The notes under the pieces were generated by a model. The model saw only the letters and a program-made list of their open reading frames with translations, ran no database searches and had not been told where the DNA came from. DNA of 64,000 bases from Elysia chlorotica (lineage: Eukaryota; Mollusca; Gastropoda; Plakobranchidae): NCBI GenBank assembly GCA_003991915.1, contig RQTK01000007.1:1154555-1218554 (forward strand), written 5' to 3'. The translations under genes and the position numbers were made by a program. The stretch's first letter is position 1, and every line of letters starts with the position of its first letter. Shown here piece by piece: positions 55,433 through 64,000 of this stretch.

Positions 55433-57244
55433 CTGCAAGTGCAAGGCTTGGCGATTATCAGGCCCATAGCAAAACGAAGATGATAAATAAAGGAACATGC
55501 ACCGGTGTCCAATCAAAGATCTTTCCTAGACTTACGTAGCCAATGAGCGATCAGAAAACCGCATGCTTAAAAGGATTAACTGCGCCATCCGGTATCGCCG
55601 TGTGGATGGCTAGACCCTACTGGCCAGGAACACCCCGAGCTGAGGAAGCGGCTTCCGCGTCTGCCACACACGGTACTGGTAGGCGGTTGACAGTTGTCAG
55701 TAATTAGTATTGAAGGCCAACTTTGTTTTACTGGATACTTTGATGGTCCCCTTGGGAAACGTACCGTAGGTGAGGTGGCTTTTCATCCCGTGGTGTGGAA
55801 GAAGGCTCGGGTATGTGCCCACCGACGGTATCGGTACACGTAATTTGAAATGAGGGCCAAGTTTGTTGCACTTTCGCCGTTAAAGACTCCCCTGGGAAAC
55901 ATACCGCAGGCGAGAGAGCTTTGCTCTTCACATGAATCGGCAGTGCATGCAGTCTTACCTTAGCACCGGAACCCGTTACAGATGGTATCTAGGGGACCCG
56001 ATGCAGGGACATGTCACGTGTATATGTGCCATGGGGGGAAGTGGCAAAGTGGCAAATTGCTGCTGTGTTTGTTTTTACATCTTGATGACTTTTCAAACCT
56101 TACCCGTCCCTGCCCTTCGCCAATTTGCAACCGGTGTGCGTCGATGTTGATTTTGTTCTCAGTCTTGTTCCTTTCCATCCCTCTTCTTTCATTAGACTAT
56201 TTAGACGCACATGCGCACTCATTGTTATTAGTACAGGTGTACACAGTATATGAATAGTACTACTGGTTCTGCTGCTGCTCGTGTTGCTGCCGTTACTATG
56301 TTTGCCTACTTTCAATACAAATATCAGTATTGCTACTGATGGTCCCAACCTTGTATGTTTTCTGAAAACTATTGCTAGAGAGGCGTTCTATTGAGCTTAA
56401 GTGCTAAAAACACCACTGAGCAATCTTCTATCATCGATGCACAAGTTTGTATACACGACTGAGGGCGGGGAAAATACTGAGTGAATGATCAGACTTTATT
56501 GAGATTTAAAGCTTTTGGTTTTTTTTTATCGCCTTGTCCAATCTATCAGTCTTTTGTTTTCTTTGTTTTTCTTGTATTTTATTTTTGTTACATTGAGTCA
56601 CGGTGTCTATTGACATTTCTGAAAAATCGACTGATGAAAAGTCTAAACATTAATAAAGATGTGGCTTTTGTTGAATCATTGTAACACCGTTTACCAATTC
56701 ATGTAAAAATCACAGTTTGTTGTAGGTCTATTCATACCTGGGCTTTGATGGCCATCCCTATCGCTTGTCGCCTACGCCGCGATTTGAAAAGAAACTTTTT
56801 TTACGTATGTCTGCAGTCTGTCGCCCTTTTGAAACACGGAGACTTCATTATAATAGACGTTTAAGAAAACCTGACTCCCTTAACCACCTTGAAACACGGT
56901 GTACCGATTCGTCCCGCGACAACAGACACTAGCCTTTCAATCATCGTGTTTCAAGCCAAGGACATCTCCCGTCTTTCTCGGCCTCTTGGCAAAGTTTTTC
57001 AGTTCTCACTTGGTTAATTAGATGTGTGTGTGTGTGTGTTTAAGGAGGAGGCGCGACATCATAATTGGACAGAATCAAACAAGATGCTCGTGACCACAGG
57101 CCCTGGTCGTGTTAGGCTCTGTGTGCCCGACACTCGCCACCAATCACCGGTCAGTGTCGGTGTCGACACAACGACCAGACGTTGGTGTTGGACGCGTGGT
57201 CTCGTCTCCGTGTGGCCTTGTGCCCCAGACAGTGGCCTTGAGGT

Positions 57245-57310
57245 TACGGCGCGCGATAGCTCAGTCGTCAGTCCTCTGCGCTTACGCGTAGGGGGTTCCA
57301 AGTTTGAATG
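57245..57310 (+). mobile_element. tRNA-like SINE head
   Basis: GCGCGATAGCTCAGTCGTC and GGGGGTTCCAAGTTTGAAT resemble A and B boxes; not a foldable full tRNA to my eye. Confidence 0.4.
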
Positions 57311-57914
57311 TGCTCGTCTCTTTGCACTTACATGATTTCTAATTAAAATTAATTTTAAAAGATTACAATTTTGTCATGTATGCTTTCAGGCTGTAAACTT
57401 TATTCCTTGTTTCTACAATATCCGATCATAACCATTAGGTAATTGGTACTGATATTAAACTTAAACACCTACATTAGTTAAAGATAAAATTAATGGCTAG
57501 CAACGCTGCATGAACCAATGTCTATCAAACTGAAAGTGCGAAAGTTTCCCAGAATGTTGAGAGTAGGATGCGGGATTTACCACATCGCTACTTAATGCTC
57601 TGTCTAGACGCCGGGATGTTGAACAAGTGGTTTGTGTTTCAAATCCTGGATGGGTTTGATGTTTTCTCGTATGGCGATGAGTTTAATATGAGGGTGAAAA
57701 TAAACATGAATGCATGCTACTTTTTGAAAAAACAAATTATATCTATTTGCTCGCCTGTTCCTATTTTGAACTAAATTGATTTACTTAAGCAAATACAATA
57801 AAGCAGTAAGAAGTTGAACGGCAATCTGACAAGATACAGTATCCAGTAACGCCTGTCTCTGTCAGTCTGTCTGTCTGTCCACCCTATTCCCGCCTTTCTC
57901 ACATTCTCTTCTTT

Positions 57915-58018
57915 TCTCCTCCTTCTCTCTCTCTCTCTTTCTATCTCTCCCTCTTTCTCTCTACCTCTCTCTCTCTCCCTCTCTCTCTCTCTCTCTCCCT
58001 CTCTCCCTCTCTCTACCA
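57915..58018. repeat. imperfect (CT)n tract
   Basis: Interrupted pyrimidine run. Confidence 0.85.
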
Positions 58019-58209
58019 GTTGTTTGTTTGTCGTGTGTTATGCTGTTGTGCTGAAAAAACAACCATTTCTTGGCCGCCTAGAGCAAACACATCCCCCTGA
58101 CTGTCCACACTCGTCAGAAAAGTGACGACAACAGACTCTGTCAGTCACGTGTAATGGCGTTATATTATTAGATGTATTATGTAAACAATGGGTTAAAAAG
58201 GAGAAGCAA

Positions 58210-58615
58210 ACAACAATGTGACCGAAACAATCCAGACAAAATAAATCTCCTCCTCTGGACGCCCTTTTGTCCAATCTAAACCAAAACTGGCAACAGCTTC
58301 CGCCTAGGTACTGGTCAACTGCTGGACTGGTCACTGAGTGCTTCTATTGACCTGACACTGTGTCTAATTGCTCCATTGAGATGGACCCAGCCGATCAAAT
58401 CGATCAGGGCGAAAATTAGACATGCCTGGGTGAAGAGCTCGGACCTTTATAGAAACTGTGTGATTCACGCAGCGATGACTGATGGCATATTTACAGCCCT
58501 CAGGCGTGGAGAACTCTGAACGACTATTGGCTCCGTAAATTTGGGATAAATCTATGATTGGACGTTACCGGTCCGGTGTTTGAGGTTGCTACGTGCCCCG
58601 CTATGTCCAGCCCTC
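58210..58615. repeat. 400-bp direct repeat, copy 1
   Basis: Shares CCAATCTAAACCAAAACTGG, AGCTTCCGCCTAGGTACTGG and ATTGGACGTTACCGGTCCGG with 59155-59545, about 950 bp away, same orientation, roughly 93% alike by eye. No convincing reading frame; could be a dispersed element or a local duplication. Confidence 0.85.
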
Positions 58616-59154
58616 TGATGGTGCGCGGTGTGACAGTGTGCGACACCCGCAGAACACTATAACTTTATGCTCGAGAGACACGCAACAACGTTCATAATGT
58701 CTTCAAGGTTTGAACTATCGGCGTTTTGTATTTTTTTTCCTTGGAATGTTAAGAATGGGCGAACAATTACAGGTACTGATTGAACTGTTGTTAATTTTTT
58801 TTGTCGATTGAGCTTCACAGAATTATTCCGTGTAGATTCAACCTGGCGTCGCTTCCAGATACGATAGTCATTGCTTCAAGACTCAAAGTTTAAAAGCCAC
58901 TCATTGTTCTTTATAGGAACTTATTTTTTGGTTTGCGCAGGGGCCTCGACGGAATACGCGCATGGGGATAAGGGACAGAACGTTTTTATAGTTGTTAATT
59001 TATGTAAGTAACGCTTATTCTCTCATTGGTTATTCTGCTATAACGCAGTTATATCTAGTCCCGTTTTAATATCACTCTTTATAGCTTTGGCTGTATCAGC
59101 AAGACCTGACCAATGTCAGTATCCGCAGCGGTGACATGCGATTTAAACTGTACA

Positions 59155-59545
59155 ACGTACGGACAAAAATCCCCTCCTCTGGATGTCCTTTTGCCCAATC
59201 TAAACCAAAACTGGCAACAGCTTCCGCCTAGGTACTGGTCAGCTGGTGGACTGGTCACCGAGTGCTTCTATCGGCCTGACGCTGTGTCTAATTGCTCCAT
59301 TGAGATGGACCAAGCCCATCAAATCGATCAGGGCGAAAATTAGACATGCCTGGGTCGAGAGCTCGGAACTCTATACAAACTGTGTGATTCACTCAGCGAT
59401 GACTGATGGCATATTTACAGCCCTCTGGCGTGGAGAATCCTGAACGACTATTGGCTCCGTAAATCTTGGATAGATCTATGATTGGACGTTACCGGTCCGG
59501 TGTTTGAGGTTGCTATGTGCCCCGCTATGTCCAGCCCCCTCTGGT
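59155..59545. repeat. 400-bp direct repeat, copy 2
   Basis: Second copy of the 58210-58615 segment. Both copies end near CCGCTATGTCCAGCCC; flanks differ after that. Confidence 0.85.
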
Positions 59546-59599
59546 GGTGCGAGCTGTGCTGCTCAATAACTGGGCTTTACAGTTTACACAGAGCACGGA

Positions 59600-59830
59600 C
59601 AGTGGGCGCGCTGGACCAAGGCTAGAGCACGCGGCTTGTACGCGAAAAGCTCCCGTTTGATCCCTACTCTGACCGACGCGTAATATTCAAACTGATTGGG
59701 TCGGTGTCATAATAATGTGATTGGAGAAAGAGAAAGATGCGAGAAGGACAAGTACTGCTGGCATCTCCGCACTGCCTCTGTTAGGCAAAGCTTAAAATAG
59801 TCAGATGTTAGTCTTGGGGCCCATAGGAAT
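59600..59830 (+). mobile_element. SINE
   Basis: GCTGGACCAAGGCTAGAGCA, TTTGATCCCTACTCTGACCG, GATTGGGTCGGTGTCATAAT, TTAGTCTTGGGGCCCATAGG. Confidence 0.75.
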
Positions 59831-60557
59831 AGAGGAATGAGAGATCAGGGAAGAGAAGGACCACTAAATCCACCATCCATCCATGCATCAATCAATCAAT
59901 GCAGCTAATGGTTTAAAACAGTCATCTCTGAGCCGGGGCGCTGCGGCCTGAGGCTAAATTAACCGTGACGAACCGTGGCTTAGCAGATCTAGATCTAGAT
60001 CTAAGCCGTGACCACCCTGGCCAGGGCGGGGGACACCACGGGCGACTGGCCAGCTGATTGATGATTACGTCACTAGACTGATGGCCTTTTTAACTCCCGC
60101 CGGCTTTACAAAGAAAAGCAGACCTTGGTTGATTTCTCCCCTTATCCGTCACCTTGGCCTCTTAATCTACATTATATTACGCTGAAACATTTGACTTAGG
60201 AAAGCTTTGTTTTTTCGCCCTTCGTTTCTAATCTTGATTGACCGCGATGTTCTGATGGCACATACCGGGTAATTCCGATAACACAATGGTACTGGCGAGA
60301 CTAGTACAAATGTACTGTGCTTTATCGCCACGTTCCATTTTCTTTGTTATCATATCAACCCCAATAACTCTACAACAATGTCCATGATTTAGACAAGCTG
60401 AATCATTCCACACCTTTTTGGATGCCGCTCTTTATAAAGCCCTTAGTTTACATGGTTATTCAGCCAATTTCTGAATCGTATTTTGTTTGTTTTCCCCGTC
60501 GTGCTGTCCACTATGACAGTACACACCAGCACCAACCTGCAGACTTAGCGCGAATCA

Positions 60558-60680
60558 CGGTTTTACTGCGTGTTATGTTATAATTAAATTATAGCTATTA
60601 TACTGCGTGTTATGTTCTAATTATATTATACTATTATACTGCGTGTTATGTTCTAATTATATTATACTATTATACTGCCG
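60558..60680. repeat. minisatellite, about 48-bp unit, 3 copies
   Basis: ACTGCGTGTTATGTTCTAAT and TATATTATACTATTATACTG repeated. Confidence 0.85.
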
Positions 60681-60754
60681 TGCTGTGATAAAACTAAAGG
60701 ACGCTAACCTTATGGCGCTTGCGTTGTTTTATTAGTTGACGGCAGTATACTGGA

Positions 60755-60865
60755 GGGACCGTAAGTACAACGTTCCGGTAGCTTACGACGCGGCATAAGC
60801 CTTCTTATTTTTATATTACGACGCGTCTTAAGCAGCGGCGACGTTGTGCTTACATCCCGAGGTGC
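60755..60865. mobile_element. short hairpin element, fourth copy
   Basis: GTAAGTACAACGTTCCGGTA, GCTTACGACGCGGCATAAGC, then the inverted half ACGACGCGTCTTAAGC and GACGTTGTGCTTAC. Same family as 16704-16803; the loop is AT-rich. Confidence 0.7.
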
Positions 60866-61507
60866 TGAAGAAAAGAGGAAAGAAGCTTTGATTTCCTGTA
60901 TGCGGTAGAACTACAGTCATGTATCACAATGTAGTCACGACTCCAGTTGGTTCTAGTCTTAACTTGCTCCGAGACCCTGAACTGTAAACATGCCCAGGCA
61001 GAGCCAAGAGGCGGCGAGCGCGGCGACCGTGGAGGGCCCAAGATGCAACCAAGCGCTAACACTGTAACAGTGTTTGTCTGCCTATGGAATTAATTTTTAT
61101 TTTTACATATGTATTATTTTTGAATATTTTTGTTTAATAATACTGGTTTCCTCTGGTTGTAGTTCTGCATAACAGTGCACAATGGCCGGCTGTGTTGAGA
61201 GGTGCGCGGTGATTTCAAATTTACATTGAAACTGGAAGGTCGCCAGGCGAATGTTTTGTTGGACGTCCCTCTAGTTGATATGAATTGCAGGATAAGTGTC
61301 AACGCCATATTTATGTATATGGGACCTCTAGCTTTATTTTAACGGCAATCGCCCCCCCCCCTCTTTATTCTTTCTTTTCCCTTCTAGCTTTTTTGTAACG
61401 GTAACCCCCCCCCCCCCTTTCTTTATCCTTTCTTTCTCTCTCATTTTTTTTAAATTTCTCCAGCCCCTACCTAAACATAATGCGTCCCCTTTGTGATGTC
61501 ACTGTCT

Positions 61508-61508
61508 T

Positions 61509-61566
<58 letters not shown>
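61508..61566. repeat. (CT)n(CA)n microsatellite
   Basis: Compound dinucleotide run. Confidence 0.9.
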
Positions 61567-61567
<1 letters not shown>

Positions 61568-62070
61568 CAGGCACATGAAAATGATTAAATTGTAAACAGT
61601 GGCAATGCAGGTAAATACCCGTTTAAAAAAATAAGAAGAAGAACCTTAAACAAAACCCTTTCAACTATTTCAAAGTTGGCACGTCCCGTGTACATTGTAT
61701 GAGCTGCCAGCCCAGCAGGTGTGTGACCTGCACACGGTGCCGTTTCATTGCACTGAGCTGACAACATTGTGCCAGAAAACCGTATAGATCTGTAAGCAAA
61801 CACATAATTATGTCACACTTTTCCGTTCATAGTGGAACATTTCAGCGGCTGAATGGCTTGGCGGGCCGTCTGGTTATGCCAAACTTTTGATGTCAAGCCG
61901 TTAGACTGTGACTGTGACACTGTGACACCAGTGGGGGAGTGGGTCCCAGTGAACATGCTCCCAACTTCCTCCTTGCTTCGCGAGATCTAAGTGAAATATA
62001 ATTCTGTTAAAGACGCGTTTATCACTGTATAGGATCCCTCGGGGGGACCTAGAAGACGTTAAACCCAGAT

Positions 62071-62077
62071 CTCTCTC

Positions 62078-62131
<54 letters not shown>

Positions 62132-62136
62132 TCTCG
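62071..62136. repeat. (CT)n microsatellite
   Basis: Follows TATAGGATCCCTC...GACGTTAAACCC, a SINE-like 3' end also seen near 63240 and 63345. Confidence 0.85.
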
Positions 62137-62223
62137 AGCCCGAAAGATTAAGACTCGCCTATCATAAACATGCCTGGGGAGCCAAATTACGAGGCAGGAC
62201 GCAACGAACATTAACAGAGACGG

Positions 62224-62370
62224 CTTGGTTAATCCGGTAGAGAAAGCGGAAGGTAGTTTAGTTTGCAACGCGTGTCAAATTGTGTTTTTGATTGGTTAAT
62301 CCGGAAGAAAAAGCGGAAGGTTTCGTTTAGTTTGCAACGCGTGTCAAATTGTGTTTTTGTATGGGATTTT
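62224..62370. repeat. 75-bp tandem duplication
   Basis: TTGGTTAATCCGG, AAAGCGGAAGG and TTTAGTTTGCAACGCGTGTC occur twice. Confidence 0.9.
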
Positions 62371-62564
62371 CCGAAGGCCGGCGGTTAGTATTCGAGTCTA
62401 TGTGCATTTAACGGGGGGGCATCGACAATTTTTATCGCCACTGTTTAATCGGGTTACATGGCGAAACAAAGGGACGCGACAAGATAATGAAGTGATCTTT
62501 ATTTCAAAGGGTGTTTGTTATGCTTGGCCCGCTTCCTGGTAAAACACACTGTCTTCCCTAATGG

Positions 62565-62790
62565 GCGAGTAATTCCTTCAGTTGGTATCGGCATCTCCAA
62601 CGCACAACTGTCCCCAACTGGCTGGGTCGGTGTCAGTATAATATTGCGACCGGCTGAGACATGAGTCCTGATCACCCCCGCCTTGTCTCGTGTGGTAGCA
62701 CATGAAATTGTCAGACGTCAGTCTTGGGGCATGTCCACAATATATCCTATATAATTATTATTGAGGTCAGATGTCAACCGACCATCTCGA
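62565..62790 (+). mobile_element. SINE
   Basis: GGCTGGGTCGGTGTCAGTAT, GCCTTGTCTCGTGTGGTAGC, GTCAGTCTTGGGGCATGTCC, ATATCCTATATAATTATT. Confidence 0.75.
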
Positions 62791-62977
62791 CCCAGCAGCA
62801 TTGATGGAAGAAGGATTAAAAGTTAAGAAAAGCAACACAGCACGTGCGCTACATTGGTGTTAGATTAGTGTTACAGGATCTCATTATATTTTGCTCACGT
62901 GCCAGCCCTCGGGAAGGGATACATTAGCGCCCTTCTATGTGTAGGCCTAATCTGCGGTCGCAAAAAGCGAATATATA

Positions 62978-63292
62978 TACCCCCCCCCCTCTCTCTCTTC
63001 TCTCTCTCTCTTCTCTCTCTCTCTTCTCTCTCTCTCACTGTCTCTATCTCTCTCTCTGTCCTTTTCCCTCCCTCATCTATCTCCCTCTCTCTCTCTATCT
63101 TTCCCACCACGCTCACCATGAACCATTCATTGACGGATCATTATCGCGCGCCGTGGTGTCAGTCACGTGACTAGACATGTGATATGATGGTTCGTGGCTT
63201 GCGATAGTCAGGGGATCGCCGTATATGATCCCCCAGGGGAACCTTGGAGACGTTAAGCCCTCTTTCTTCTCTCTCTCATCTCTCTGTCTCTT

Positions 63293-63340
<48 letters not shown>

Positions 63341-63400
63341 GGGAACCTTAGAGACGTTATGCCGTCTTTCTCTCTCTCTCTCTTTCTATCTCTCTTTCTT

Positions 63401-63432
<32 letters not shown>

Positions 63433-63434
63433 TG
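62978..63434. repeat. cluster of (CT)n tracts
   Basis: Three pyrimidine tracts, the last two preceded by GGGGAACCTTGGAGACGTTA and GGGGAACCTTAGAGACGTTA, suggesting a SINE-tail-linked duplication. Confidence 0.85.
63162..63171. promoter_or_regulatory. third perfect GTCACGTGAC
   Basis: Same palindrome, about 15.3 kb into the intron, beside GCGCGCCGTGG. A possible distal enhancer element; motif only. Confidence 0.3.
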
Positions 63435-63800
63435 AGAACACACTGTCTCTAGTGGTAGAGGGTTAATCTCTAGCTCGGGAGATCCCCGGTTCAAAACCCA
63501 CGAGAGGTCAAATCTTTAAATGTCCGATTTCGTGCCCAACTAGTTGGGTCGGTGTCAGTTTTAATGTGACCGTCTAAGGCAGGAGTTAAGGTCTCCCCGC
63601 ACTGTCTTGTCTTTGGCACCACCCAAAATTGCAAGACGTTAGTTTTGTAGCACGTCCGCAATATACCCTATACAGTGCTGACGTGCCAGATTTGTCGGGG
63701 AAGGGGTGGAGTTTTTCAAGCGGTAGAGCACGGGGGCCTCTAAGCGGATTGTCCCTGGTTCGAACACTGTCCAGACCACCTTGTACCGGACTGTTTTGTG
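63435..63800 (+). mobile_element. SINE followed by a second SINE head
   Basis: First: TCTAGTGGTAGAGGGTTAAT, GGTTCAAAACCCACGAGAGG, AGTTGGGTCGGTGTCAGTTT, tail CAGTGCTGACGTGCC. Second head near 63715: AGCGGTAGAGCACGGGGGCC, CTGGTTCGAACACTG. Confidence 0.7.
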
Positions 63801-64000
63801 GGTCCATTTTTAAAAACTATAATATGCCGTTGATCCGGGCTTCGGGCTTTTGAATCCAGTTTTTTGTAGGACATAATTTATGTGCCGTAATTATAGATGG
63901 TTATTTTGGGAGAATTACTCTGTTTTGGGTCATGATTGACCAATCATATAAAGCCAGTCCCAAGCCTGCAGATTGAGAGCGACTCTCACGTCCTTAATCA

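Larger units (their letters stand above)
47917..64000. other. probable first intron of the ABCA2-like gene
   Basis: Sixteen kb with no second ABCA2 exon. Contents noted separately: SINEs, (CT)n tracts, a TIR-flanked element, local direct repeats, hairpin element, two CLEAR palindromes and one candidate minus-strand exon. Confidence 0.55.

Noticed and set aside
60988-61066. Short plus-strand frame MPRQSQEAASAATVEGPRCN...
   Set aside because: Only about 25 codons, no splice site or homologue recognised; GC-rich by chance or a SINE flank.

Overview
The window looks like nuclear DNA of an invertebrate animal. It holds intron-rich genes whose products resemble vertebrate proteins, AT-rich introns, long (GA)n/(CT)n tracts, many copies of a tRNA-derived SINE and clusters of the word TCTAGATCTAG. 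A lophotrochozoan, most likely a mollusc and perhaps a gastropod, is my inference; nothing here proves the species.

Three genes can be identified. (1) Minus strand, 20171 down to 52 and running off the left edge: centriolin (CNTRL), the centrosome and midbody coiled-coil protein. Twenty-three coding exons join in phase and give about 1,049 residues: a Ser/Arg-rich N-terminus, a leucine-rich-repeat block and a long coiled coil. (2) Plus strand, 24829-43778: the maintenance DNA methyltransferase DNMT1, in 31 exon positions, with an N-terminal DMAP1-binding-like helix, AT-hook-like basic patch, PIP box, RFTS, a broken CXXC region, two BAH domains, a GK linker and a complete catalytic domain. (3) Plus strand, 47851-47916: the first coding exon of an ABCA2-like transporter; the rest lies beyond the right edge, so 47917-64000 is probably its first intron. 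A possible terminal exon of an unknown minus-strand gene lies at 55358-55432.

Layout: 1-20.2 kb centriolin; 20.2-24.8 kb a head-to-head promoter region with two locally duplicated segments; 24.8-44.9 kb DNMT1 and its 3' UTR; 45-47.8 kb intergenic DNA and the ABCA2 promoter; 47.9-64 kb intron full of SINEs, foldback elements, microsatellites and local direct repeats.

The most unusual feature is a recurring pattern. At several exon-intron borders in both centriolin and DNMT1, the border itself (exon end plus 5' splice site, or intron end plus exon start) has been copied in tandem into the intron. The extreme case, 11224-12666, is an array of about 24 units in which each 54-bp short unit carries a donor, a branch-like CTAAC, a pyrimidine tract, an acceptor and a 9-nt in-frame micro-exon. 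It sits exactly where about two and a half LRRs of centriolin are missing. A second oddity is that the central CXXC exon of DNMT1 is absent beside a duplicated exon, so the reading frame cannot be joined there as assembled. Both could be real or assembly artefacts.
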